DNA of 64,000 nt from Cellvibrio sp. UBA7671 (GTDB lineage Bacteria > Pseudomonadota > Gammaproteobacteria > Pseudomonadales > Cellvibrionaceae): NCBI GenBank assembly GCA_002483145.1, contig DLHJ01000002.1, positions 1-64,000 of the forward strand. Direction: 5' to 3'. The position numbers were made by a program, and so were the translations under genes. Every line of letters starts with the position of its first letter. Position 1 is the first letter of the stretch. Shown one piece after another: positions 43,396 to 53,244 of the stretch. The notes beneath the pieces were generated by a model, which saw nothing but the letters and a program-made list of their open reading frames with translations, was not told the origin of the DNA and did no database searches.

Positions 43396-44130
43396 GTGAC
43401 TGACAATAGTCTTCGCCATGTGGCGATCATTATGGATGGCAATAATCGCTGGGCTAAACAGCGCGGTATGGCGGGAGTTTCTGGCCATAAAGTCGGTGTT
43501 GAGCGTATCCGCGATGTGATGGCGGCGTGTCAGGAAGTGGGTGTGGAAGTGCTCACGGTGTTTGCATTCAGCAGTGAAAATTGGCGTCGTCCACCAGTGG
43601 AGGTGGAGGCACTTATGTCGCTGTTTCTGCTGTATCTCAAAAATGAAGCCAAAGCGCTCAAGAAAAAAGATGTAGCGCTGCGTGTGATTGGCAATCGCGA
43701 GCGCTTTAGTCCTTCCATCCAAAAAGCCATAGCTGCCGCAGAAGAGTTGACACGCGGTGGTAAAACCACCTTGGTCATCGCTGCCGATTACGGTGGCCGC
43801 TGGGATATTGCTGAGGCGGCAAAAAAGCTCGCACTCCAGGTTGCGGCAGGTGAATTGGATCCTGCGACGATTACTGAATATTCCTTGCACGAGCACACTT
43901 GTCTCGCTGACTTGCCACCGCTGGATTTGTTGATCCGCACCGGTGGTGAAGTGCGCATCAGTAATTTTTTATTATGGCAGTGCGCTTATGCCGAGTTATT
44001 TTTCAGCGAAAAACTCTGGCCGGATTTTGATGGTAACGAGCTGAAAAAAGCCGCTGCCAGTTTCCATGAGCGCCAACGCCGTTTTGGTATGACTGGTGAC
44101 CAAATTGATGCGGGGGCACTCCATGCTTAA
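43396..44130 (+). CDS. uppS: Undecaprenyl diphosphate synthase
   Basis: 244 residues from a GTG at 43396 with GGGAGAG five bases upstream. It adds isopentenyl units to make the C55 lipid carrier for peptidoglycan and other wall polymers. Cis-prenyltransferase motifs: HVAIIMDGNNRWAKQR with the catalytic aspartate, FAFSSENWRRP, and the C-terminal LIRTGGEVRISNFLLWQCAYAELFF. The last 8 bases overlap cdsA. Confidence 0.97.
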   Translation: MTDNSLRHVAIIMDGNNRWAKQRGMAGVSGHKVGVERIRDVMAACQEVGVEVLTVFAFSSENWRRPPVEVEALMSLFLLYLKNEAKALKKKDVALRVIGNRERFSPSIQKAIAAAEELTRGGKTTLVIAADYGGRWDIAEAAKKLALQVAAGELDPATITEYSLHEHTCLADLPPLDLLIRTGGEVRISNFLLWQCAYAELFFSEKLWPDFDGNELKKAAASFHERQRRFGMTGDQIDAGALHA

Positions 44131-44977
44131 ACAGCGTGTTATTACCGCCCTGGTGCTTGCCGTTATTTTCCTCGCGGCCTTATTTGGTTTGCCTGCGGGT
44201 TATTTTTCATTTTTTATTGGTGCTGTTTTATTAATTGGCGCTTGGGAATGGGCTAGTTTGTCTGGATTTTCCGCCCTGTGGCAGCGCCTTGTTTATTCTT
44301 TTGCGCTACTGATCCTGCTGGTTGTTGCTTCACGCTATTTGGGTTTTGAAGGCGAGGCCAGCCCCCGGCTCAACAACGAGGCTATCCGTGATCTATTAGT
44401 CGTGGGTTGTGGTTGGTGGGCATTGGCGTTGTTGCTCGTGCAGGGTTATCCCAGTAGTAGTGTGCTCTGGGGACACAAAGCCCTGCGGTTAGCGATGGGG
44501 GTGATGGTACTCATCCCTACGTGGGTAGCCTTGGTTTATGTTCGCCAGCAAAACAATGGCGCTTGGTTGGTGCTCTTGCTGATGCTCGTTGTCGCTGCAG
44601 CAGATAGTGGTGGCTATTTTGCCGGGCGCCGTTTTGGTAAGCACAAGTTGGCACCGGCAGTGAGTCCGGGCAAAACTTGGGAGGGATTTGCTGGCGGTTT
44701 TCTAGCGAATTGTCTGCTGGCTCTTATTGTCAGCCAGGTTTTCAATCAGAGCCTTTTATTGATGCTTGTGTTGATTGTTCCTACCAGTTTGATCTCGGTG
44801 TTGGGTGATTTGTTGGAAAGTATGGTCAAGCGTCATGCAGGTGCAAAGGACAGTGGCAGCATTTTACCCGGCCACGGGGGTGTTCTTGATCGTGTAGACG
44901 GTATTACTGCCGGTGCGCCGGTATTTGCGTTGGCGCTGCTGGCAAGCGGCGCATTTAGCTCTGGTGTGGGTGTTTAA
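44123..44977 (+). CDS. cdsA: Phosphatidate cytidylyltransferase
   Basis: 284 residues from ATG 44123, overlapping uppS by 8 bases. An inner-membrane enzyme with about seven to eight hydrophobic segments that makes CDP-diacylglycerol, the precursor of all phospholipids. The family signature near the C-terminus is complete: SMVKRHAGAKDSGSILPGHGG, then VLDRVD, with the metal-binding aspartates. dxr starts directly after its stop. Confidence 0.96.
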   Translation: MLKQRVITALVLAVIFLAALFGLPAGYFSFFIGAVLLIGAWEWASLSGFSALWQRLVYSFALLILLVVASRYLGFEGEASPRLNNEAIRDLLVVGCGWWALALLLVQGYPSSSVLWGHKALRLAMGVMVLIPTWVALVYVRQQNNGAWLVLLLMLVVAAADSGGYFAGRRFGKHKLAPAVSPGKTWEGFAGGFLANCLLALIVSQVFNQSLLLMLVLIVPTSLISVLGDLLESMVKRHAGAKDSGSILPGHGGVLDRVDGITAGAPVFALALLASGAFSSGVGV

Positions 44978-46177
44978 ATGCAGGCTATACCTCAGCAAAT
45001 TACTATCCTTGGCGCGACTGGTTCAATCGGCGTCAGTACGTTGGATGTTATTGCTCGCCATCCGGAGCGCTATCAGGTATTTGCGCTAAGTGCCGATCGT
45101 CGCTGGCAGCTATTGGCAACACAGTGCTTAATTCATAAGCCTCGTTATGCGGTGTTAAATGATCCCATTGCTGCTCTTGAGTTGGAGCGCGAATTGCGCC
45201 GCCAGGATTGTGCAACCGAAGTGTTGCAAGGTGCCGATGCTTTAGCAGCGGTTGTAGCGCATGAGCAAGTCGATACGGTTATGGCCGCAATTGTGGGTGC
45301 GGTTGGATTGCTACCAACATTGGCAGCGGTTAAGGCGGGCAAAAAAGTGTTGCTTGCCAATAAAGAAGCCCTGGTGATGGCGGGGGGCTTGTTTACCCGC
45401 GCTGTCGCTGAGCATGGTGCAATCCTGTTGCCCATCGATAGTGAGCACAATGCCATCTTTCAATGCCTCCCCAATCATCGCACCGATTATCTGGCTGAAG
45501 GCCTTAAATCGAGTGGTGTGCGGAAAATCCTGTTGACGGCGTCTGGCGGCCCGTTCCGCAATACACCCATAGCCGATTTGGCCAAAGTGACACCTGAGCA
45601 AGCCTGCGCCCATCCCAACTGGAGTATGGGGCAAAAAATTTCGGTCGATTCAGCCACTATGCTTAACAAAGGCTTGGAGCTAATAGAAGCCTGCTGGCTA
45701 TTCAATACCCGCCCGCAGAGCGTGCAAGTGGTAATCCATCCGCAGAGCGTTATTCACTCTATGGTCGAATATATCGACGGTTCGGTATTGGCGCAGTTGG
45801 GTAATCCCGATATGCGCACACCTATCGCCCATGCATTGGCTTGGCCGGAGCGTATTGAATCAGGTGTGTCCAGCCTTGATATTATCGCCACCGCCCGGCT
45901 TGACTTCAGTGCGCCGGATTATGAGCGTTTTCCCTGCTTACGCTTGGCACAGCAAGCTGCAGAAGTTTCCGGTACTGCACCGGCAATACTTAATGCTGCC
46001 AATGAAATCGCAGTGGCGGCATTTTTGAATCGATCAATTCGCTTTGACCAGATAGCCTTGGTGATCGACCATGTGCTTTCGCATCTTTCATCCTGTGATC
46101 CACTCAATCTAGCGCAGATCCAAAGTGCAGATGCAGAAGCTCGCGCTCTGGCGCAGCAGTTGATTGCGCGTTGGTGA
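44978..46177 (+). CDS. dxr: 1-deoxy-D-xylulose 5-phosphate reductoisomerase
   Basis: 399 residues; also called ispC. It makes MEP from DXP with NADPH, the committed step of the non-mevalonate isoprenoid pathway that feeds the neighbouring uppS. The NADPH-binding start is [31 protein letters not shown]-like [30 protein letters not shown] (metal-binding DSE motif), TASGGPF and [17 protein letters not shown] are all present. It starts at the base after the cdsA stop. Confidence 0.98.
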   Translation: MQAIPQQITILGATGSIGVSTLDVIARHPERYQVFALSADRRWQLLATQCLIHKPRYAVLNDPIAALELERELRRQDCATEVLQGADALAAVVAHEQVDTVMAAIVGAVGLLPTLAAVKAGKKVLLANKEALVMAGGLFTRAVAEHGAILLPIDSEHNAIFQCLPNHRTDYLAEGLKSSGVRKILLTASGGPFRNTPIADLAKVTPEQACAHPNWSMGQKISVDSATMLNKGLELIEACWLFNTRPQSVQVVIHPQSVIHSMVEYIDGSVLAQLGNPDMRTPIAHALAWPERIESGVSSLDIIATARLDFSAPDYERFPCLRLAQQAAEVSGTAPAILNAANEIAVAAFLNRSIRFDQIALVIDHVLSHLSSCDPLNLAQIQSADAEARALAQQLIARW

Positions 46178-46199
46178 CTTTTATCCCGAGGCAGTATCC

Positions 46200-47552
46200 A
46201 TGGAATTAATCCAGACGATTGTGTCTTTTCTGGTGGCTTTGCTAATTCTGGTTTCAATCCATGAATTCGGACATTTTTATGTCGCGCGACGCTGTGGCGT
46301 GAAGGTGCATCGTTTTTCCATTGGTTTTGGCAAAGTGCTTTGGTCATGGCGGGATAAACAAGGTACCGAGTATGCCTTGGCTGCATTGCCTTTGGGTGGC
46401 TATGTCAAAATGCTGGATGAGCGCGAGGGCGACGTCGCTCCCGAAGAGCGTCATTTGGCCTTTAACAATAAAACGGTATGGCAGCGTATTGCGATAGTAG
46501 CGGCTGGCCCGCTAGCTAATTTTTTATTGGCGATACTGCTGTTTTGGTTTTTATTGCTTCAAGGGCAGCGCGATTTAATTCCTGTGATTGATAAGGTCGA
46601 GCCGGGTTCTGTAGCAGCCCAAGCGGGGTTGGAGTCTGGACAGGAAATTATCGCTGTCGATGGAGAGCCAACGCCAACCTGGCAAGCGCTCAATAAAGCG
46701 CTACTCAATCGTCTGGGCGAAACAGGGAAGATTAGCTTTAAGGTCGCCTATCCTGACTCGCAATTTAATTATGAATCTGAAGCACATTTGGTTGAATGGT
46801 TACGTGACGCAGCTGACCCCAATCCGATAGAGGGTTTAGGCATTACCTTATACCTCCCCAAAATCCCTCCTATTGTTGGCGAAGTTCTTACCGCCAGCCC
46901 CGCTGAGAAAGCCGGTCTTAAAGAGGGAGATAAGATTCTCAAGGTCGATGACTTGGTTATCGACGACTGGCAAACCTGGGTTGAATACGTGCGCAAGCAT
47001 CCAGGTAATGCATTGCAAGTCAATTTCGAGCGAGATGCGCAGATATTGCAAGTAACCCTTATTCCAGAGTCGGTGGAGGAGGATGGGCAGCGTCTTGGGC
47101 GTATAGGTGTTGGGGTAAAAGCTTATACCATACCTGAAGATATGATCCGTTCTTATGACTATTCTATTTCCGGTGCCTTTGTGGCCGGCGTCAACAAAAC
47201 CTGGGAAACCTCGGGATTTGTTCTTTTATCAGTCAAAAAATTGATTCTTGGCGAAATTTCCACGAAAAACTTGAGTGGACCGATAACCATTGCTAAGGTG
47301 GCGGGCTCTTCGGCCGAGAGCGGCCTGAGGAGCTTTATTGGTTTTGTCGCCCTGCTCAGTGTATTCCTGGCAGTCTTTAACCTTTTACCTATCCCGGTAC
47401 TGGATGGCGGGCACTTATTTTATTACTTAATTGAAGTAATTAAGCGGAAACCGGTGTCCGACAGAGTGCAGATGCTGGGGTATCAGGTTGGGCTCTTTCT
47501 GGTGATCAGTCTAAGTATTCTGGCGCTGTATAACGACATAATGCGGCTTTGA
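46200..47552 (+). CDS. rseP: RseP site-2 intramembrane zinc protease
   Basis: 450 residues from ATG 46200, four predicted membrane helices. It cuts RseA within the membrane to release sigma-E and clears signal-peptide remnants. The first helix holds HEFGH (21-25, HExxH), and LDGGH near residue 405 supplies the third zinc ligand. Two PDZ domains lie between (about 115-200 and 210-300). It precedes bamA, as in other gammaproteobacteria. CGAGGC lies 9 bases upstream of the start. Confidence 0.97.
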   Translation: MELIQTIVSFLVALLILVSIHEFGHFYVARRCGVKVHRFSIGFGKVLWSWRDKQGTEYALAALPLGGYVKMLDEREGDVAPEERHLAFNNKTVWQRIAIVAAGPLANFLLAILLFWFLLLQGQRDLIPVIDKVEPGSVAAQAGLESGQEIIAVDGEPTPTWQALNKALLNRLGETGKISFKVAYPDSQFNYESEAHLVEWLRDAADPNPIEGLGITLYLPKIPPIVGEVLTASPAEKAGLKEGDKILKVDDLVIDDWQTWVEYVRKHPGNALQVNFERDAQILQVTLIPESVEEDGQRLGRIGVGVKAYTIPEDMIRSYDYSISGAFVAGVNKTWETSGFVLLSVKKLILGEISTKNLSGPITIAKVAGSSAESGLRSFIGFVALLSVFLAVFNLLPIPVLDGGHLFYYLIEVIKRKPVSDRVQMLGYQVGLFLVISLSILALYNDIMRL

Positions 47553-47609
47553 TCTGGCAGTTCTGTGCCGGGCTGCGACCAACATTCATTTATGATTAGA
47601 ACAGATTCT

Positions 47610-50285
47610 ATGAAGCGAGTTTTGATGCGAGTTATTGGCTGTTTTCTAGCGCTATTCCTGTCTTTTGCGGTGCAGGCGCAAACCTTTCGTGTAAGCGATA
47701 TTCGTGTAGAGGGTTTACAACGCGTGTCCGCAGGTACTGTCTTTAGTGCCATGCCTATCCGTGTTGGCGACGTCCTTACCCAGGCTGATATTCAAAATGC
47801 GACCCGCGAATTATTCAAGATCGGCTACTTCTCCGATGTTGCTATCAAGCGTGATGGCGATGTACTTGTATTGGTGATCAAAGAGCGCCCGGCGATTAAC
47901 AAGATCGAGTTGAAAGGCAACAAGGCCATTAAAACTGAAAACCTGATGGACAGTTTGAAAGATAATAATTTGTCTGAAGGGCAAATTTTCCAGCGTGCAA
48001 CATTGGAAGGCATCACTCAGGCATTGCAGCGTGAATATGTGAACCAAGGCCGCTATGGCGCAAGCGTGAATATCGAAATTGAAGATATGCCGCGCAACCA
48101 GGTCAAAGTATTGGTAAAAATTGATGAAGGTAGCCCTTCGCGTATCAAACAAATCAACATTGTTGGCAACAGTAGTTACACCGAAGAAGAGTTGATTGAC
48201 TTGTTTGAGTTGAAAACGACAGGTATGTGGTCGTGGATCTCCGGCAATGACAAATACAATAAAGAAAAAATGAAAGGGGATCTGGAACGCCTTGAGTCCT
48301 GGTATATGGATCGCGGTTATCTGAACTTCAAAATTGATTCATCACAAATATCGCTGAGTCCGGATAAGGCCAAAATTTTTATCACCGTGAATATCACTGA
48401 GGGTGACATTTACCGGGTGAGCGATATAGAACTTGCTGGTGATCCTGCGATTGACGAGCAAATTATTCGCAGCATGATTTTGATGCGCAAAGATCAAATT
48501 TTTTCGCAAATACTCATGACTACCTCGGAAGAATATGTCACCAAACGTCTGGGTAATGAAGGCTATACCTTTGCCAAGGTCGAAGGTATGCCCGAGCGCA
48601 ATGATGCTGATAAAACGGTAAAAATTACCTTCTTTATCGAACCAGGTAAGCGTGCTTATGTAAATCGCATTAATTTCCGCGGCAATACCAAAACGGTTGA
48701 TGAAGTCTTGCGCCGTGAAATGCGCCAGATGGAGGGTGGTTCAGCCAACTCCGCACAAATCGAAAATTCAAAAGTGCGCTTGGAGCGTTTGGGTTTCTTT
48801 AAGGAAGTTAAAGTAGAAAACAAAGAAGTTCCAGGCACATCTGATCAGATTGATGTCGAGTACACAGTGGAAGAGCAGCCATCCGGTAGCATGGGTTTGC
48901 AAGTTGGTTACGCGCAATATTCAGGTTTACTATTTTCTGCCAGTATTCAGCAAAACAATTGGTTTGGCACGGGTAAGCAAGTGGGTTTCAGTTTTAGTCA
49001 TAACCGTTACCAAACTGCTTATAACTTCAATTACAACGATCCTTACTTCACGCCAGATGGTGTAAGCCGTGGTATGAGTTTGTATTACACCAAGAGCGAC
49101 TACGGTTCGTACAACGTAACGCCATATAGCACTAATGTTTATGGTGGTAAGCTGAATTTTGGTTACCCGATTTCTGATATCGAGCGTATCGGCTTTGATA
49201 TTGGTTTGCGTAGTCTGGAAGTAGAGCCAACTGGTTACTCTTCGCAGGAAATTATTCGTTCACCATTTTGGAATTCAACCACAGGCTACATCACGCAAGC
49301 ACAATATTACGAGTTAGTTCAAAAATTGAATAATGGTATCGATTTTCCCAATGGCATTTTTACGCCACAGACATATAGCGAAGAAATGCTAAATGCACCT
49401 GGCTTTCTAGATATCTATGGTGACACTTTTAACGATGCACAAGTAAGTATGTATTGGTTGCGTTCAACACTGAACCGCGGTGTGTTGGCTAATCGTGGAG
49501 CATCACAACAACTTACATTCGAGTTGTCGTTGCCTGGTGGTGATTTGCAATATTATAAATTTGATTACACAGGGCAAATATTTACACCGCTTACAAGATC
49601 ACTTACTTTGCGGTTACATACTCGTTTGGGATATGCCGGAGCATATGGTGATCTGGATGAATTGCCCTTCTTTGAACATTATTACGCTGGAGGGTTTGGT
49701 TCAGTACGTGGTTTTGAACGCAACACGCTCGGCCCGCGTAGTTCACCGCAACGTACTGCTGTCAGCACGCCGACGATTTGGGACGACCTAAATGGTGATG
49801 GTGATTATATTGGCGATACCGGTGAGGTCGGGGGGGGCGCTTACATTTTGTGTGAAGACCCTGATGAGCCTGGGGTTGGTTCCAGTGGTCAAAATGGCGT
49901 AGTGCGTATATGTAATCCCGGTGAATTGATCAGTGATGCGGTTCTGGGTAGTACTTATACCAGTCGAACCCGTGGTGCCTTTGGTGGAAATGTGCTAATT
50001 CAGGGGGGGGCAGAAATTTTATTCCCGCTACCTTTCATCAAGGATCAACGTTCTATTCAAACAACATTCTTTGTCGACGCTGGCAACGTGTTTGATACAG
50101 ATTGCGGCGCAACACAGCTCAACTGTTATGGTGTTGATATAGACCGTATCAACGCATCTGTGGGCTTTGGTTTAACCTGGATTTCCGGCTTTGGTCCTAT
50201 GACCTTCAGTATTGCCGAGCCATTCAAGGAAAACGAATATGATCGCACAGAAGTGTTCCAGTTCTCCTTGGGGCAAACTTTCTAA
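47610..50285 (+). CDS. bamA: Outer membrane protein assembly factor BamA
   Basis: About 891 residues from ATG 47610 (an ATG at 47592 is an alternative), some 80 longer than E. coli BamA. Signal peptide to about residue 24 (…FAVQA), five POTRA domains (about 25-430), then an Omp85 beta-barrel. The VRGF motif of loop 6 is at about 699-702. The extra length lies in surface loops: about 92 residues between VRGF and the next strand (GGNVLIQGGAEI) with a DLNGDGDYIGD acidic stretch and two cysteines, and a long loop around residues 540-620. It inserts outer-membrane proteins; skp follows. Confidence 0.97.
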   Translation: MKRVLMRVIGCFLALFLSFAVQAQTFRVSDIRVEGLQRVSAGTVFSAMPIRVGDVLTQADIQNATRELFKIGYFSDVAIKRDGDVLVLVIKERPAINKIELKGNKAIKTENLMDSLKDNNLSEGQIFQRATLEGITQALQREYVNQGRYGASVNIEIEDMPRNQVKVLVKIDEGSPSRIKQINIVGNSSYTEEELIDLFELKTTGMWSWISGNDKYNKEKMKGDLERLESWYMDRGYLNFKIDSSQISLSPDKAKIFITVNITEGDIYRVSDIELAGDPAIDEQIIRSMILMRKDQIFSQILMTTSEEYVTKRLGNEGYTFAKVEGMPERNDADKTVKITFFIEPGKRAYVNRINFRGNTKTVDEVLRREMRQMEGGSANSAQIENSKVRLERLGFFKEVKVENKEVPGTSDQIDVEYTVEEQPSGSMGLQVGYAQYSGLLFSASIQQNNWFGTGKQVGFSFSHNRYQTAYNFNYNDPYFTPDGVSRGMSLYYTKSDYGSYNVTPYSTNVYGGKLNFGYPISDIERIGFDIGLRSLEVEPTGYSSQEIIRSPFWNSTTGYITQAQYYELVQKLNNGIDFPNGIFTPQTYSEEMLNAPGFLDIYGDTFNDAQVSMYWLRSTLNRGVLANRGASQQLTFELSLPGGDLQYYKFDYTGQIFTPLTRSLTLRLHTRLGYAGAYGDLDELPFFEHYYAGGFGSVRGFERNTLGPRSSPQRTAVSTPTIWDDLNGDGDYIGDTGEVGGGAYILCEDPDEPGVGSSGQNGVVRICNPGELISDAVLGSTYTSRTRGAFGGNVLIQGGAEILFPLPFIKDQRSIQTTFFVDAGNVFDTDCGATQLNCYGVDIDRINASVGFGLTWISGFGPMTFSIAEPFKENEYDRTEVFQFSLGQTF

Positions 50286-50322
50286 CAATAATTTTTTAAT
50301 ATCAAATCAAGAGGAATAGATC

Positions 50323-50835
50323 GTGACTGTTACACAAAAAATGTTTGCTGTAGTTGCGTTGTCGCTGATGTCGGCTGTTTCATGGGCGCAAGGTAAAGTG
50401 GTTGTGCTCGATCCAACTGGTGCAGTGATGGGTACTGCCGCAGCAAAAGCTAAATTTGAAAAATTACAAAAGAGTGCAGAATTTGCTGCCGCTAAAGCAA
50501 AGTTAGAAGGCTTACAAGCAGACATCAAAGCATTGCAAACTGAGTATCAAAAAGATGGTTTGACTTGGAGTGCAGAAAAGCGTGCCGAGAGCGAAAAGAA
50601 ATTGCAGAGTCTTGGTCAGGACTACCAATTCCAAGGCAAAAAATTGCAGACCGAGCAACAAGCTTTGATGCAACAAATCATGCAAGAGATCGGTCCGAAG
50701 ATGGAGGCTGTTGTTAAGCAATTAGTCGAGTCAGAAAATATCAGCATGATTGTTGACGCTAAGGCCGTGATGATGTCAAAACCAGAAAATGATTTGACTC
50801 CCAAGGTAACTGCCCTGCTTGATAAAGCCAAATAA
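50323..50835 (+). CDS. skp: OmpH/Skp-family periplasmic chaperone
   Basis: 170 residues from a GTG at 50323, with AGAGGA upstream. Signal peptide about 1-24 (…SAVSWA), then a mostly helical, lysine- and glutamine-rich body with long coiled-coil arms (about 45-130). It holds unfolded outer-membrane proteins on the way to BamA. The C-terminal ENISMIVDAKAVMMSKPENDLTPKV closes the small beta core. The position between bamA and lpxD is canonical. Confidence 0.93.
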   Translation: MTVTQKMFAVVALSLMSAVSWAQGKVVVLDPTGAVMGTAAAKAKFEKLQKSAEFAAAKAKLEGLQADIKALQTEYQKDGLTWSAEKRAESEKKLQSLGQDYQFQGKKLQTEQQALMQQIMQEIGPKMEAVVKQLVESENISMIVDAKAVMMSKPENDLTPKVTALLDKAK

Positions 50836-50852
50836 GATCGGGCTTTCTGCAC

Positions 50853-51878
50853 ATGAAGCGTTCTTATTTATTGGCTGAATTAGCGCAACTGCTGGGTGCA
50901 GAGTTGCGTGGTAACGCAGAGCACGAAATAAGCGCGCTTGCTACTTTGCAGTCTGCTGGCTCAGCAGACTTAAGTTTTATCGCTAATCCTGCCTACAAAA
51001 AGTACTTGTCTACAACGCAAGCTGGGGCATTGCTTATCAATGCGGAGCTTGCTGACGAGTTTGCGGGTAACAAGCTGGTGATTAAGAATCCTTATGTCGC
51101 TTACGCCAGATTGTCGGCAATATTTGAATTTCTCCGTGCCCCATACTCAGGCATTCATCCTACCGCCGTTATCGGTGAAGATTGTTTTTTGGGTGAAGAC
51201 ATTTCCATCGGCGCGAATGCAGTCATCGGCGATGGCGTAACCTTGGCTGATGGTGTGGTTGTCGGCCCCGGTAGCTATGTTGGTAATGATAGTGTTGTGG
51301 GCGCTAACACACGACTTGCGGCGAATGTCAGTGTTTATCATGGTGTTAGCATTGGTGCTGACTGCATGCTGCATAGCGGTTGCGTGATCGGTGCTGATGG
51401 TTTTGGTTTCGCACCTGATGCTAGTGGCTGGATCAAAATCCACCAATTAGGTGGAGTACAAATTGGCAACAAGGTTGAAATTGGTGCTTGTACTTGCATT
51501 GATCGCGGTGCGCTTGACGATACTTTTATCGGTGATGGTGCCATTATCGATAATCAGGTCCAGATTGGCCACAATGTGCGCATAGGCAAAAATACCGCCA
51601 TAGCTGCTCATACCGCCATCGCCGGCAGCACTACAATTGGTGCAGGTTGCACTATTGCAGGTGCAGTTGCTATCGCCGGTCATTTAACACTTGCAGATAA
51701 AGTGCATATTACGGGTAGGAGTATGGTGTCTGCTTCAATTTCTGAACCGGGTTCTTATTCATCCGGCACACCCTTGGCTCCAACAAAAGACTGGCGTAAA
51801 AATGCAGCACGTTTTCGCCATTTAGATGCTTTGGCAACACGCTTAATAAAACTCGAACGCACTCATGGTGCGGAATAA
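50853..51878 (+). CDS. lpxD: UDP-3-O-(3-hydroxyacyl)glucosamine N-acyltransferase
   Basis: 341 residues. Third step of lipid A synthesis: transfer of a 3-hydroxyacyl chain to the 2-amino group. The N-terminal uridine-binding domain (1-100) has SADLSFIANPAYKKYLSTTQAGALL; a long left-handed beta-helix follows (110-290), with the catalytic-histidine region at GWIKIHQLGGVQIGNKVEIGACTCIDRG and at NQVQIGHNVRIG. A C-terminal helix binds the acyl carrier. It starts 17 bases after skp. Confidence 0.97.
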   Translation: MKRSYLLAELAQLLGAELRGNAEHEISALATLQSAGSADLSFIANPAYKKYLSTTQAGALLINAELADEFAGNKLVIKNPYVAYARLSAIFEFLRAPYSGIHPTAVIGEDCFLGEDISIGANAVIGDGVTLADGVVVGPGSYVGNDSVVGANTRLAANVSVYHGVSIGADCMLHSGCVIGADGFGFAPDASGWIKIHQLGGVQIGNKVEIGACTCIDRGALDDTFIGDGAIIDNQVQIGHNVRIGKNTAIAAHTAIAGSTTIGAGCTIAGAVAIAGHLTLADKVHITGRSMVSASISEPGSYSSGTPLAPTKDWRKNAARFRHLDALATRLIKLERTHGAE

Positions 51879-51908
51879 ATTTTTCATTGATCGCTTGGGG
51901 TTTGTACC

Positions 51909-52346
51909 ATGATGGACGTTAACGAAATTCGCGAATACCTACCACACCGTTATCCCTTTTTGTTGGTGGATCGCGTGGTGGAATTGATTGAAGGTGAGTC
52001 AATTATCGCGTACAAAAATATTACTGTTAACGAAGAAGTCTTTAATGGTCACTTTCCGCAAAGCCCTGTATTTCCGGGTGTTATGATTATTGAAGCTATG
52101 GCGCAGGCATCAGGTATCCTTGGCTTTAAAACCATGAATAAAAAACCGCAGGATGGATCGATCTATTTGTTTGCAGGTGTGGATGATGTGCGTTTTAAGC
52201 GGCAGGTAATTCCTGGTGACCGCTTGCAACTGGAATCGCGGGTTATTTCGGAAAAGCGCGGTATCTGGAAATTTGAGTGTAAAGCCAGTGTTGACGGCGT
52301 ATTGGCAGCATCTGCCACTATTCTTTGTGCAGATCGCAAAATTTAA
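51909..52346 (+). CDS. fabZ: 3-hydroxyacyl-[ACP] dehydratase
   Basis: 145 residues, hotdog fold. It dehydrates 3-hydroxyacyl-ACP in fatty-acid elongation and competes with LpxA/LpxD for that substrate, which fits its place between them. It contains [17 protein letters not shown], the catalytic histidine in [21 protein letters not shown] with the catalytic glutamate of the central helix, and [17 protein letters not shown]. Tandem ATGs at 51909 and 51912-region; the first is used here. Confidence 0.97.
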   Translation: MMDVNEIREYLPHRYPFLLVDRVVELIEGESIIAYKNITVNEEVFNGHFPQSPVFPGVMIIEAMAQASGILGFKTMNKKPQDGSIYLFAGVDDVRFKRQVIPGDRLQLESRVISEKRGIWKFECKASVDGVLAASATILCADRKI

Positions 52347-52379
52347 TTCGCGTTAGCCTGATATTAGCGAGAAGATATT

Positions 52380-53150
52380 TTGATAGATTCATCTGCAATT
52401 ATTCATCCTAGTGCCAAACTGGCGGCTGATGTTCAGGTCGGTCCCTGGACGGTTATTGGCCCTGATGTTGAAATAGGTGAGGGCAGTGTGATTGCCTCTC
52501 ATGTTGTGCTTAAAGGCCCGACCACTATCGGCAAGCACAACCGTATTTATCAATTTTCATCGGTCGGCGAAGATACTCCTGACCTGAAGTACAAAGGTGA
52601 GCCAACCCGTTTAGTTATTGGCGATAATAATGTGATTCGCGAAGGTGTAACTATTCACCGCGGTACCGTGCAGGACCGGGGGGAGACTACGATTGGAGAT
52701 CACAATCTGTTAATGGCGTATGTCCATGTCGGGCACGACAGTGTGATAGGCAATCACTGCATTCTGGTGAATAACGCAGCGCTGGCTGGCCATGTGCACA
52801 TTGGCGATTGGGCAATTCTGAGCGGATTTACCTTGGTTCACCAGTTTTGCAAAATCGGTGCGCACAGTTTCTCTGGTATGGGCAGTGCGATTGGCAAAGA
52901 TGTACCCGCTTATGTGATGGTCAATGGCAGCCCTGCTGAAGCAAAAAATATTAATGTGGAAGGGTTGCGTCGGCGCGGCTTTACCAAAGACGATATCAAT
53001 TTGCTAACCAAGGCTTATAAAACGATTTATCGACGTGGCTTGACGCTCGATGAAGCACTGACGGAATTGAATCCATTAGCTGCAGAATCCCCAGCATTAC
53101 AGGTGTTGATTGATTCTTTAAACAGTTCAACGCGCGGTATTGTTCGTTAA
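52380..53150 (+). CDS. lpxA: UDP-N-acetylglucosamine O-acyltransferase
   Basis: 256 residues with a TTG start at 52380; the next residues (IDSSAIIHPSAKL) match the E. coli N-terminus, which supports it. First step of lipid A synthesis. A beta-helix of hexapeptide repeats fills residues 1-185; HVGHDSVIGNHCILVNNAALAGHV includes the catalytic histidine, and GMGSAIGKDVPAYVMVNGSPA marks the end of the helix. A helical C-terminal domain with GLRRRGFT follows. The weak TTG and weak ribosome-binding site may keep its level low. Confidence 0.97.
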   Translation: MIDSSAIIHPSAKLAADVQVGPWTVIGPDVEIGEGSVIASHVVLKGPTTIGKHNRIYQFSSVGEDTPDLKYKGEPTRLVIGDNNVIREGVTIHRGTVQDRGETTIGDHNLLMAYVHVGHDSVIGNHCILVNNAALAGHVHIGDWAILSGFTLVHQFCKIGAHSFSGMGSAIGKDVPAYVMVNGSPAEAKNINVEGLRRRGFTKDDINLLTKAYKTIYRRGLTLDEALTELNPLAAESPALQVLIDSLNSSTRGIVR

Positions 53151-53244
53151 ATATTTTTTTGTTGTGTCGTCATCTAGAGAGTTGTCTAGAAAATTACCCG
53201 CACAGTTTTCTCCTCGAAAAACACGCTAAAAATCCGGAGGCTTA

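Noticed and set aside
53160-53200. The repeated TCTAGA palindromes between lpxA and lpxB as a terminator
   Set aside because: The stem is short and AT-rich with no T-run after it; the lpx operon is expected to read through.
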